Assembly: GCA_023053545.1 (NCBI GenBank)
Contig: JAKZAN010000005.1
Coordinates: 7,874,001 to 7,938,000 of the forward strand
Direction of reading: 5' to 3'
Origin: Lepidurus packardi
Lineage: Eukaryota > Arthropoda > Branchiopoda > Notostraca > Triopsidae
Length of the DNA: 64,000 nucleotides
In this document: in pieces, positions 1-11,530 of the stretch
Numbering within the stretch: the stretch's first letter is position 1
How the letters are laid out: each line of letters opens with the position of its first letter
Translations under genes and position numbers: made by a program
The notes under the pieces: model-generated
What the model was told of the DNA's origin: nothing
Databases searched by the model: none
Seen by the model: the letters and a program-made list of their open reading frames with translations, nothing else

Positions 1-660
1 GGTTAAACGTCGCATTGTTCTAGAGATTGTGGGGCTTTCTTTCGTGACCATGCATCTTCTTTAAACTGGTCGAGATAAGTCAAATAAGTTGGAAGGTTTG
101 AATTTACCAAGGTAACAGGCTCCGATTACACTTTCGTGTACTTGACCTAAAATTGGCCTTTCGTGCCAGTCGGGGTAAAAATACCTCACTATTAGTTGCA
201 AGAGAGGGGTATTTTCTGAACTTCTCGGTGAGAGAGACTATAGGTCCTGGGATAGAGAACGTTAGACAATCGCCTACATATTAAATGGGTATCGTTAATA
301 GTAGGGGACGACTAGAAACGTCAAGCAACGAAGTAGGAAGTAGATTATCGCAACTTGTTCCAACACCGAAGAAGAGGAAGAAGGCCATCGACCTGCTACC
401 GTGTCTGCGGCAGGCAAACGGGAAGGTTTTTACCGGCCATTGGCGGTAGCCATTGGCTAATGCCATTGACCATCGCGTACACCTTTCGCCAAGAGGGGTT
501 TTCGCCAAAAAAGGGTTATCTTATTTCAAAAGAAAAATGTTAACGTCGTCCTGGCTTCCTTATTGGGAAGAAGTTAAGCACGTCGTACTGAAAGCAAAGG
601 AGCTAGTGTCAGCCTATCGCGCCAAAACGTTTACGTTCGCAACTGTTGGTTTTTAAGGAT

Positions 661-717
661 TTTTTTCACCATAGAAAATTTTTCATTTTTTTAAAAATTT
701 TTCACCATAGAAAATTT
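661..717. repeat. short tandem direct repeat, about 2 copies
   Basis: The 20-base unit beginning tttttcaccatagaaaattt occurs at about 662-682 and again at about 697-717, separated by a T-rich spacer. It lies in DNA that would be intron 1 of the partial NKCC gene whose first exon is at 887-1198. The rest of 1-886 shows no recognisable exon: the conserved transmembrane-1 coding pattern seen in the other three copies is absent on both strands. Confidence 0.6.
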
Positions 718-886
718 AAGAAACCTTCAGGGGACTTCTTTTAGACTGCCCTAGAATGATGCTACTGTTTTTTCCTTTCGGTTAGTGAAGAAAGAAAGCT
801 AAAAAAAAAAGCTATTGCAAGCCAATTGCAAATCAGGGAGCTGCGCTCTGTTGCGTTTTTCAACTCATTCTACGTTCAAAAGTTAC

Positions 887-1198
887 CTTTTCGGTGAGGG
901 TAGCATTATGTAATTCGTCGAGGGTTGGCCTGTGCCCGGCTTGAATGGACAAGATGTTGCGATAATTGTCTAAACGGGGCAAGGCTTCGCGAGTGAAATG
1001 CCGCAAACTCTTGCCGTATTTCGTGTCTTGGACCGTGTGATAGGAGGGGGCCAGTAAGGCCGTAGGAGACGCGGCTCGGTCGTTGTCGTTCGCCACGTGC
1101 TCGGCCACTCCACCACTTGCACCGGGTTCCATCTCGTATTCTTCATTGTTGGAGTCGACTCGCCGAACACGAAAACGACTTTGGTTCGCGTCCTCCAT
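887..1198 (-). CDS. NKCC: Na-K-Cl cotransporter (SLC12, NKCC type), first coding exon only; gene runs off the left edge
   Basis: This is the N-terminal cytosolic regulatory part of a fourth member of the NKCC array. The exon runs from ATG at 1198 to a GT donor (intron begins at 886) and encodes 104 residues ending in phase 0, the same phase as the equivalent exons of the neighbouring copies. Residues 8-11 are RFRV, an RFxV SPAK/OSR1 docking motif, in a context (QSRFRV) resembling vertebrate NKCC1. Near residue 75 is [15 protein letters not shown], the conserved Thr-containing phosphoregulatory segment, followed by RPTLDELHNATL. No second exon is visible in the 886 bases to the left. Either the first intron exceeds 886 bp (the next copy's is 600 bp) or the copy is truncated. 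A longer in-frame reading upstream begins only at a TTG, so ATG at 1198 is preferred. Identity as NKCC is firm; whether the gene is intact cannot be told. Confidence 0.75.
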
Positions 1199-3487
1199 TG
1201 CGGAATTTTTAGCGAGTCCCAATGGGGTTGTTTAGCTCTTTGTTTATTAAGTTATCGCAGGGAATTCACGTGGCACACACCAAAAAGGGAAGAGGAATGA
1301 GCGGGTCTGCGCGGCTTTCGTTTGTCTACGTCGAGGGCAAAGTATGCTCCAAGCAGGGAAGTAGTCTTCCACCGAAATAGGATAAAACTCTCGTGGGAAG
1401 GGCAGCTGCGGGCAAACTTCCCTTCGCCGCACAAGCTTTTTATACAATACAGAGACCAGTCTTGCAACTGAACGAAGACTACTGCTCTTGAGTAGCGATG
1501 GCCGATCTGCGCAACTTTGTCGACGCTTATGGCACACAACTGGCTTTTTAAACCTCGGTTTGACAGGAGGTTGGGCGTAAGGTTTCGGAGCAACGCAAAG
1601 AAAACCCAAGTCAGTGAGAAGAGAGAGGGGGGTTGGGGGAGCTCTAGTGAAGAGTATTCTATTGCAACTGGCGAGACAGGAAGGCTAAATTAGCCCCGGT
1701 TTGTTGGATTACGGCCAGATGACGTCACAGTTGGCACACATGGCTTGGGTTCGGTTTCGGGTTCAAAATATGCAACAAAGAAGAGAGGAATTGGAGGATG
1801 CTGCTCTTGGAATTCGTAGGCAATTTTGAAACGGAAGTCGAGACTAAATGAGCATTTTTTTTTGCATTTCTGGTAGCCGGAGATGAGATTTCGGGAAAAG
1901 TGGGTGTACCCTGATGACGTTATCAATTAAGCCCGCGAAAAGCCAAGTAGGAGACGCCTTAATTAAGATAGTGGTATTGGTATGAAATAAAACGAACCTG
2001 AATAATAAAAGGAAAAAGTTTAGAATTCCTGTGAGCCTTCGTGAGAAAGTTGGCAAAAAAAGAAGGGAAAGAAGCGAAAAAATTGGATTAGGTTACAGTG
2101 TTAGGTGGGGGAAAACCTTTGGGCCCTCCCCAGCAATGCCGGTCTCTGCCAGGTACACGAGAGTAATCAAGTAACACGTGCCTTCATCGTGCGAAGCTGG
2201 GGTCATTTTCGACACTCTTAGTCATGGTCTGCTCCTATCGTTTGGCGTTTGGAAGTAGGTTGCATTATTCGATCGGAATTTGGCGCCGCAATGCAATGCT
2301 TCATCCCACTTGCCGATCTACGATTTTTGGCACTTTGACAGACATAACAGGAAATTGAAATTAAATGGTATGAGTAAAAATAATATAAAACGAGTTATAT
2401 TCAACAAGTTATATGAAAGCTACCCGTTTCATTTGTAAGGTGATTTTTAATGAGACTCGCGCTTTGCCTACTGCGCTACCAAGGCTTGGGTGATTTTTAA
2501 ATTTGTATCCACTCTTCAGGCGTGATTCCCAGAGCGTCAGTAGGTGGCGCTAGTAACCATTGGAGCGAGTTGGCGAGTTTCTCTGTTGAATACACCCCTT
2601 GTAATGTAGGCGTGGTGCAGTGTAAGTTAACAACAAGAAAGAGATGGCTTTTACATTGTGGAATCTTTTGGAGTCCGCTCTGTTGGTAATTAATGCCGTG
2701 TGTGTACTTCATGAAGAACGCTTCTTAGCTAAAGGTAACTTGAGTTAAAATGTTTAAATCGTATTCGCAAATGTCTCCGTTTGGAGTTTTGTCAAAGTTG
2801 CAAATATAGTGTACAATTTGATGACTAAATAGAATGAAAATGAAATGTGGAACATTTCCTTTGTTTGCAGACATGTGCTTATAAGTTAAATGTTAAGCGG
2901 CTTTTCAAGGCGTTACACCTAAATCAACAGTTCTGTGTTTACATTAGTTGGCTGGGGACGAGATCAAGTCCGTGGATTTGAGGATGGTCCTAGTATGAAA
3001 TCTCAGATTTTAAATCTGGTACGATCTATCCGAACAGTCATGAGGAGTAAGTTGTTTCTTAAAACACAAGTGTAGAGAATTAATTTGCCTTTGCGTCGCG
3101 ACTTTTTCGTTCCAGTTCCCTTGATCTTTGTCAACACCATAGTCATAGCAGTGAAGCTAGTCTTGGGTTAATTTTATGGAAACTTGGGACTTGTTCAGAC
3201 AAAAAGTGCGTTTTTCTATTACTCTTACAAGGAATGTTTTCATACAAAGAAGGCATGATTCCAGTTCATGCGTCAAATCAAACCTGGACTTCTATCCTCA
3301 TTTAAATTTAAATATTAAGAGCTTATACATTTTAAGGAAAAATTATACTCCTGTTTTCTCTACGAGATCTCCTTTAGGATCTGTACACGAAATGGAAGAT
3401 TACAATGCTTTTCTTTTAAGGATAATTAGAGTTCAAGTATATCATTCTTGTTTAGGTATATTATTTTTATCTCTAAAATTTCAAGTT
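1199..3487. other. intergenic region between the partial NKCC exon and the first complete NKCC gene
   Basis: About 2.3 kb with no supported gene. It must contain the promoter of the partial gene on its left and the 3' UTR of the NKCC gene on its right, since both are read on the minus strand. The ORFs here are short, mostly start at non-ATG codons and show no family resemblance. A tRNA-like insertion at 2439-2500 is listed separately. Confidence 0.5.
2439..2500 (-). repeat. tRNA-Met-like 5' half flanked by a 12-bp direct repeat
   Basis: Read on the minus strand, 2488-2451 contains GCCTTGGTAGCGCAGTAGG followed by CAAAGCGCGAGTCTCA. This resembles the 5' half of elongator tRNA-Met (acceptor start, D-arm, anticodon stem) and stops just before the anticodon would be completed. 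The 38-base insert is bounded on both sides by the same 12 bases, ggtgatttttaa, at 2439-2450 and 2489-2500, as expected of a target-site duplication. It lacks the 3' half, so it is not a functional tRNA gene. The likely origin is insertion of a tRNA fragment or a very short tRNA-headed SINE; this is inference. Confidence 0.5.
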
Positions 3488-6400
3488 TTAAGAATAAAAC
3501 GTTAAAACTGACGTCTGATTGCCCCTGACAAGCAAGAAAGGAGGCATGTTAGCTGTTAACGTTTCTAACCAGGCCATATACAAGGGAGATGGAACGCTGT
3601 TTTTTCGTGGAAAAGGCAACGTCCTAAAAAAATCAAATTTAATAGGGTTAATTCTTTGAGTTTTATTTTAAGATACTTACATGACGACCAAGTTGGCGTC
3701 GGTGGAATGCTCCAGCAATAGTTCTCTAAGGCGCATGTGTCGATAGGACTTCTCTTTTGAGGCGATCAATTCAGATTCTTGAATGACCGGTTCTGTTAAA
3801 ATTTGTGTATTAGTGATAAAAGTTTAAGCTTGATTAGGAGCGAAAATATTTGTACTTGTTCCTCCATCGTCCTCTTTTTGAAGGAACTCTTTCACCATTG
3901 CTTCAAACCACGCTTTAGTAGCAGCTGATGGTGAACTAGTAATATCAGAAACTACTACAACATCCGAAACCGGAATGCGGAATTTCGCCAATAAGGCTCG
4001 CATACTAAGAAAGACACGCTTGAGAATTTTCTGGTATTAAAACTAGTTGAATCTTACCTGGATCTTTCCTTATTTGAGTCATCCTTCTCTGCCAAGCAAA
4101 ACACTCTCAACTTGGAGTTAACCCAGTTAGATCGAGTGCTTATGACTTGAGGCAGCAACATAGTCAATCCTGAACACAAACAATCATGTCGTCGTTCGTT
4201 TTCATTATGGTTAAAATAATTATTATTCTTATTACCTCCGTCGTCGTACAACCACCATACGTCAATCGTGCCTCTCTTTTGCTTCATACGGAATCTGTAA
4301 ATGCTATCAAGAACCTCTTTGTTGAGTTCGTTACCAGCTGGATCCCTAATCAAATCATTAAGGTATTATCTAAGTAAGTCGCAGCTAAACTTACTTGAAA
4401 ATAATCTTGGATTGTTTCATTTTCTTCTGCATTTTGCTCAACTCGCTCGTGCTCTTGGTAGGTTTACTTACATAGGTGTCAGCTATACTTGCAGTACTGC
4501 TGCCTATTTTAGCAACAAGTTCGGTTTACGAAATGCCACAATAAGAAGTAATATAATCCAACAACTTACTTTGAGACATCTGCTTCTCTAAGATTACATG
4601 AGCTGCTCGTAAATCTTCCTCTGATTTATCAAACCCCTTGTTGCACGCACCTTCCATGGTATTACTGTCAGCAGAACATTCGGGTGGGTCGTACTCCGCA
4701 ATTACGCCAGTATAGTTGAGTCCTTCTGGGACGCGAAGCATGGTAACTGCTACGTGCATATCGAAAGCAGAACTAAAAAGGTTTTTTTGAAAGAACAAGT
4801 TTTAGAGAGAGGCTGAATGGAGCAGAATTTCGTTGCTTACTGAATGGCACTAAAATACTGGTCCAGAGTACTTCTGTCGGATGTTCGCCATGTTGCTTTG
4901 TAACCGAAAAGAACAATGTTAGGTTTCATCTTGCCGATACCACTAGCTTGCAGCAATGCTGCAGAACCATCCGAGAAGCTGATGTTGTCAATGCTGTTGT
5001 AAAACGCCTTAACTTTATGGGCTTTCAACCACCGATTCGCTCTTTGGGATTGTGCAGCTCGTTCCTTATGCGTTCGTCGCGACTAATTTGAATTAAATTA
5101 TAGTTTGAATATTTTCACCTTGAAATTTCTTATTGAAGTTTACTTCGAGGATGTCGCCGCACATTAACATCGAGTTTTTCTTGCATAGCAAATAACCAAA
5201 GTCGACCAAAGATGGACGGGTATGAGGGGGTCCCGTCAGAACTAGGATTTGGGGCGTGTACGTCTTAACGTGGTCTTCGGCATGGTTGAGTTGGTAGACG
5301 GTGGTCAGGGCAGTTTTGTAGGCTTGGACTTGTGGCGAAGAACCCCAATTTACGTCTGTTAACATGTTTGGGATTAGTTTATTTGCAAAGAGAAGTTGTG
5401 GTGATTTACCTGGACGGCGATATTTGACGACTAAAACTAAGCTGACGACTAATATTAGCGTGATCAAAGCTGTAGGCCAGCTGCAAAGGAACATGGAAAT
5501 GACCGATAGAAAGCATCCTAGTAAGCTTAACCATCGATTGTAGTACTGCAGAAATAATTTCCGTAAGGTTAAGATTTGACTTTTTGATTAATAAACTTAC
5601 TTTGAAGGTCGGGCGCCAGCTTACGGGTTGAACCAAATCGATATGGAAAGTTGAAAAGTTGACCAGCGCATAAGATGACAGAAAGAAGCTGGAAATGAGG
5701 GGTGCAATGATATCCAACTTGGCTAGGTTTGCGTAACAGAGGAAAAGTCAGGTTTTCCCGGGATTTTTTTTTTTTAAAGGAAATCTTACCGACCAAGACG
5801 AAACACAGGGCGATAACGAAAGTGAGAGCGTAGGCACGCAAAGGTTCGTTGTTTTTTCCATACCCTTTACCGAAAACATGCAAATAAGGGAAAAGGCGGT
5901 CATTGCATAACGCTTGAAGGACTTTGGGTGCCGATACAAAACAGGCCAACGCAGAGCTCAAAGTGGCTGCAAAACAGCCAGCATAGTTCAGGGGGCCAAA
6001 GGCGGACACCAGCTCCATAACCTGAACCCCAAATTGTAGAAATTTTCATGTCTTTAATGATGTCATGAATTATTTACTTGGAAGCTGTTATGTAAGCCCC
6101 ATTCACACGTATTATCCACAGTACAGTTCGACATTAGTACTCCGTCAATAATATCGGTTGCATTGCCGCTTGCGTCGCGAAGAACAGAAGCACCCGCAAT
6201 GACTGCGAAGATTATGTACGATGTGGAAGTTATGATAATAGCCAGCATTGTGCCCTTCGGAATAGCTTTGGATGGATCCTACACTTGTCGTAAATGACAC
6301 AAATGCGAAAAACAGGAAAGAAAATAAAGAGAAAAAGGTTAAAAAACGAATTGTTGCAAGTTAGCTTTAACTAGTAAAAAACTAGGAACAAGGAGACCGA

Positions 6401-9400
6401 AGTGGGTTACCTTGAGATCTCCGGATATGTTAGCTCCAGCCAAGATTCCTAAAAAGCAAAGAAGGTGTTAAAAAAAAGAACGTGTTACTGTTGAGTTCCT
6501 AGCTTACCGGTTGCTGCTGGGAAAAACACAGCAAAAACGCTAAAAAAGTTGTACTGGACCCCGTTCATTGATCTGTAATCGGGGTAGAAATTTTCGCTGA
6601 ATAGTTCAGCTAAAAGTTACAAACCCCCACATTAGAGAGCAGTCGAGACTATTCAAGACTAAAGCGACAATCTTTAAAAGAAGATCTTACTGCTAATTCC
6701 CAGGTATCCTTTGCCATACTCGCCTTCCTGAGGTCCCATGATACTCCCAGCAAAGAAATTAGCCAATGAAACGGATAAGATAGCCATGAGCAATATTTGT
6801 GCCTAATTTTTTAAAAATTGGGAAAAAATAGTATATTCCTCGAGTTTCTCCCGTTGTGAATTTGCCAAGTAGCGGAAATGTACCTTAGCTTCCCATTCCA
6901 TGCCAATACTGACGATCATAGTGAGTACTATCAGGGTGATAGAACCGGTTATGCGAATATCGTTTTCGGCATTGTCGATGATTTTGAGGTCCATGGATTT
7001 CAGCAAGTCGTTGAGCGATTCAGAGAAGCCCACCGTGTGAAGGGACACGGCAACTGCGTTGGCCAGAGCGAAAATGATACCAATGGCTGCACCGAATTCA
7101 GGTCCCAGTGACCGCGATATCATATAATAAGTCCCACCTATGGGTAAAAAGGTGATAGGATTGCATCATCGTGATTATAAACGCAGAGATGTTGGGTACA
7201 TTAGAAAGCACCATTTAGGTCGATTGTGTCTTTCTTATGCATAGTTATTACTTCGCCGGAGGACCACTTCACCTCGAAGCTGCATAAAAATGTATAAAAC
7301 ACCGCTCAGGCAACAAACAGGTGTGTTTCATTTAGAGAACAGTAAGGAAACTTGCGGTGTCCGACTAAAACAAGTTTCATCGAGACCGAACCGCCCTTAG
7401 CCTGCAATTGCCAAGGAAAATCCGAGTTCCAACTGACAATTGTTCTTTAAAGGCCGTTAGGATGTTTTAGGGAGTTGAAATTGTTTTGGAGCACAGAGAC
7501 GTGAAGTGACAAGGAAGGTCAGTCTCCTTTCCGAGAAACTTATGTAAATTTTTTCGTTTAAAAAAGCTTAAGACAAGAACAATACTTCTCATAACCTGCT
7601 TTAAACTTACCAGCTTTAATTTGCCCATTCGTGCTAATAGCGGACATGGACAGAGTGGTTAAGGAAGTCACAGCGGTGGCCAGCAAGACGACCAAGATGG
7701 CTTGACCTGTAAGGAGAAGAATAGAAACGTTGATTTCGCTCTGAAACTTTCATTTGGATATAATTCTTGGAAGTGGATCGCCTATTCAAGGTCTACGAGA
7801 GTTTTCTCCCGGTTGCTTCGCTTTTGACTATACTCCGGAAACAAGAAGTAGATCAAGGAAAGTGATTTAAGAATGTTTACAACTGTATGACGATTGAAAT
7901 TTATAGTTCTGTTTATGAGAAAAGTAACGTGTGTGTGCCAAAGGTGAGCGAAAGGTGACACGATTAACCGGCCTGATAGCGTACTTATCGGGCCTAAACA
8001 ACATCTCGTTAACGATGTTAACTATCACGAGCATTTTTCTCGCTTTGATATGTTCACAGATCAAACACAAATGCCTGATACTGATGCCAGGAATTTATGC
8101 GAGAAATTTCGCTTACCAATGCCTGCTTCGGCGACGACCCAAGATAAACGCAGGAAAAGCATCACGCCCCAAATGTTGAGGAGACATCGAATCAAGACTC
8201 CCTGGATCCATCCAAATTTGACACTTTCGTAAGGGTGGTCTTTGGAACTTGCTTCCTAATAGGAGAAAACAAGGACCATATGTAGGATTATTAAAAGATG
8301 AATAAATCAAGAGTGAGTTAAAGGAACTGGCGAGCTAATTCTTTGAAGAAAGATCGTTTAGGAGCTCCGCAGGCGGCGAATTACCTTCGATTTTTCTGAC
8401 AAGAGCAACGCTTTACCTTGAGATTACTTGACTTCCATATTCCCCTTTAGGTAAAATTATACATCGCTAGTCTAATTTACATTCGTAAAAAAAACTAACA
8501 GGGCGCGGCTTTACTTATTGCGAATGAATGTCATTTCTTGTTCTTTCGTCAAGCTAACCAAAAAGATAAAGACCTGTCGAACTTCCCAGTCTTATGCAAG
8601 TTGTTCAGCTGATTATTGCCGATTAACGTAGACGACAGTATCACTGCTGTTTTTTAAATCCCGGAAAACAAAGAGGGAAGCTAAATATGCCGACACAGCT
8701 ATGGGAATGAGAGCCCGGGTAATTTCCCCCAAGTCCTTCTTTGTAGACTCGTTATATAAACCGTATGCAACAATTCGTCGCTTGCAAAATGAGGTTAGCA
8801 AACAAGGAAATTCAAGTTTGTTTGTGCAACTTGTTTGATAGGGGAAATATTTTACCTGAGAAAATTGAACGGGAGGTACACCGTCGACATCCAGTAGTTC
8901 ATCCATACTTGGTCGCATTTTGGCATTGTTGTAATGGAGCCCTAAACTGTAATGGTCGATGTGTGGCAGCGTTTCGCGACTGAGATGATGCTGCAAACTT
9001 TTGGCAAAGGGCCCAGTTTCTCGGAACACCCGTAAACTGCCTCCCCATTGCTGTTCCGGTAAGTCACGGACGCGAAGAGACACGGGACGACCGCGCACGC
9101 TGCTGGTACGTGAACCTGGTTGTGATGCGGATTGTTGCGAACCTACGCCATTGCCGGGCACTGGCAAATGCGCAAAGGAAATTTCACTGAGGCCTTGTGG
9201 GTCCATGGTGTACGACGACTGTGGAGCTTGTGAGTGCTGCGATGGAGGATTCCATGGAGAATAGGAAGACGACAAGGTAGACGTAGTACCTGCTGGGGAG
9301 GAGTAATCAGTCGCGGAAGGATAAAAGGCCGAACCGCCATTCATAGCGCGAGCGTTGACATAGCAACTTTTGCCGTGAGCGTTCAGGCGAGGGTGCGAAG

Positions 9401-9590
9401 TTATCGCCGCGGGGTTGGCATTCTGGTTAGGCACCGAAGAGCGTCTGCGCGGATAGCCGGAGGCTATAGTATCGCCTGCTGCGAAAGTATTTTTCGAATA
9501 AACGCGCGAAACATGGAACCGCGAGTTTTGATGTTGCACAGGATCGGGGACATTGGTGCGTCTCGAACCATAGTAACCGTATCCCGCCAT
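3488..9590 (-). CDS. NKCC: Na-K-Cl cotransporter (SLC12, NKCC type), complete copy 1 of the array
   Basis: Electroneutral symporter of Na, K and Cl in the plasma membrane. Exons, 5' to 3': 9590-8856, 8255-8117, 7706-7611, 7137-6884, 6802-6691, 6609-6508, 6448-6411, 6278-6078, 6021-5790, 5722-5601, 5545-5410, 5355-5144, 5082-4841, 4772-4570, 4503-4395, 4345-4236, 4169-4058, 4004-3856, 3792-3681, 3623-3488. Together they give 3552 nt, 1183 residues, with all phases matching. Residues 24-27 are RFHV, a SPAK/OSR1 docking motif; [11 protein letters not shown] near residue 205 is the phosphoregulatory segment. The membrane domain starts with [15 protein letters not shown] (TM1) and includes [17 protein letters not shown] (TM3), [11 protein letters not shown], and TM8 ATLSSALA with the Ser-Ser pair typical of Na-coupled members, which K-Cl cotransporters lack. 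The C-terminal domain ends in the family-typical LTFYS. The single 245-residue N-terminal exon is longer than in the sister copies. Which ions it carries is inferred from the family. Confidence 0.94.
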
Positions 9591-9804
9591 GGTTTTGGGA
9601 GTAAATAAACTTCTGGATAACCACTGTTTGTTGTACCATTAAAATAAAATGGGTTGTCGAGGTATTCAGCCACACTTTTGACTTTCTACGTCGTTTTACT
9701 GCAAAGCAATCGGTGAAGCGAAAGGAGCTAAGTAGTCGACTTTTGTTGGAGCTGGTTCGTTTGTAAGTCAGCACCTCGCGCGTTCGCTTTGCGTTCCCTT
9801 TCAG

Positions 9805-9812
9805 TTTATATA
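9805..9812 (-). promoter_or_regulatory. candidate TATA box of NKCC copy 1
   Basis: TATATAAA is read on the minus strand about 215 bp upstream of the ATG at 9590. It would place the transcription start near 9780 and give a 5' UTR of about 190 nt. No clear initiator motif was seen at the expected distance, so support is weaker than for the matching element of copy 2. Confidence 0.35.
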
Positions 9813-11530
9813 GGCTGGTAAAAGGAGCGAAGTTGTTCAGGGTTTGTGTTTGGACTATATTCGTTGGTTTAACATTCGGAGGTCAAGTGTACCCATTGGC
9901 ACACGTAAGAAAAATCCATTAGAAATCCAAAAAGGTTGCTCAGATATTTACATGGCGATCGGAGAGACTCGAACGGGTCGGATCCAAGGTGGACGAGATA
10001 CTGTGTTAAGGACGTTGGAAAACTTTAAAAAACGAGAGCTAGGAGCAAACTGGTCGAAGGAAAGGGCCACATATTACTCGTTCCGTTAACTCATTTAAAT
10101 CCTAATGTTCGAATACCTCCCAAAGGCCACCCGTTTTCCTCTCTTCCCCAGATCCTCTAAGCCGCGCCTCGGTTACTTGCCAAGAAAACGTTTAAACACA
10201 GTTGTTGAAGCGGACTCTGAGAGGAGGCGGGGAAAAAAAGAGTGTTATGGTAGAACAATCCATCAATCATTAATAACCTTGCCGTTTGGCTACTTTACAT
10301 GGTACATTGTTTTCAAACAGTTTTGAGGTACTTTAGTGCTTCAAGAGTAAGAGGTCTCGGCAACTTACAAAGCGTAAGTAGTTTTCGCCTAACCGCCGGG
10401 CATTCCTGGGATCTGGTACTTGCGTGAGATTCGGCTCCCGTGGGCGAGGGATACAAGGCTGAAATTGACGGACAGGTTTCTGCTATGTGAGGGCAGTTTG
10501 AGGAAAAGCGATCAGTTTTCGCGTTTGAACTTGACCTAGTAATGAGAAACTAAGACGAAGAGTGGCCAGGGTCACCCTGTTCCTTTACCGTTTTATTGGA
10601 TGCGTAACCTGGATAACTTGAAGACTAAGAAGCTTCGTGCAAGGTCTTCACGTGCGCACTTTGCTGTTGCTGCTGCTGAAAGGTATGCGAAAACCTTTCT
10701 CGATGTATCGAAGGATTTGAACAGTGCATTCCTTTATTCTTAGATCAACACTGGTTTCATCCAGTTAACTTCATGCCAAGTTGCATTTTCTGGTAACGGC
10801 ATGAAACACCCTAAAAGGTTCATCCTTTAGGCGGAGTGACGATACAAAACACCTCTTTAAGATGTAAGAGGAGCTAATTTTCTAGACTTTCTGGTCCTTT
10901 TTTGATATGGCGGGATCCTGCCAGCATGTCTGGAGCTTTCACAAGAGATAATGGTTTATTTGGGGGCTTTTTCTAAGATTGCATAAGAACATAAACAGTT
11001 AGCATGGCATGTGTGCCAGCTCTCAAGTTCCCGATTGATAGCATTTTATCATTCACGTGCTAGGTATTCCCAATAAGTAAGACAGCAACGTGCACAGGGG
11101 ATCCATTTCAATCATGGCATAAAATTCGACAGCAATCAACGGAATGTCAACAACATGCGAGCATCGTGATCAGGGAGCACAAGCTGTAAGTACGCCCAGT
11201 CCCAAAATCCGCATCGGAGGTCAAGTGTATTCGACAGGTTGCGCTTTGCACTTTTTTGTTGTTGTTTTTTTTTGTTCAAACAAATATGGCGTGGCGCGAG
11301 GTCTCAGGATACTGATAGCAGCCTTGGAATGTGAATGGCGTTACTTTTGGCTGATTACTTCGTTAAGGTGGTAGCTAGGAAACATTTTAGGCAGATAAGT
11401 TAAACTTTTTAGACCGAAGAAGCGAATACTCTTGGCTTGTTTCAAACGACGACAACGAATTGCAGCATCATTTCTAGCGATTTATTTACATTGCTCGTAT
11501 TTATAATAGAGGATAATTCGGAACACTTTT
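9813..11530. other. intergenic region between NKCC copies 1 and 2
   Basis: About 1.7 kb between the promoter of copy 1 and the stop codon of copy 2. The plus-strand ORFs here have no recognisable family features and no splice context. A short GCT/TGC-rich run lies near 10663-10680. I see no gene. Confidence 0.5.

Noticed and set aside
860-1222. Longer NKCC N-terminus starting upstream of the ATG at 1198
   Set aside because: The extra residues begin at a TTG codon; the first ATG is at 1198 and the conserved regulatory region follows it.
5119-5144. Alternative donor at 5118 for the C-terminal domain exon of NKCC copy 1
   Set aside because: It gives the wrong phase and an immediate stop in the next exon; the donor at 5143 keeps frame and matches the sister copies.
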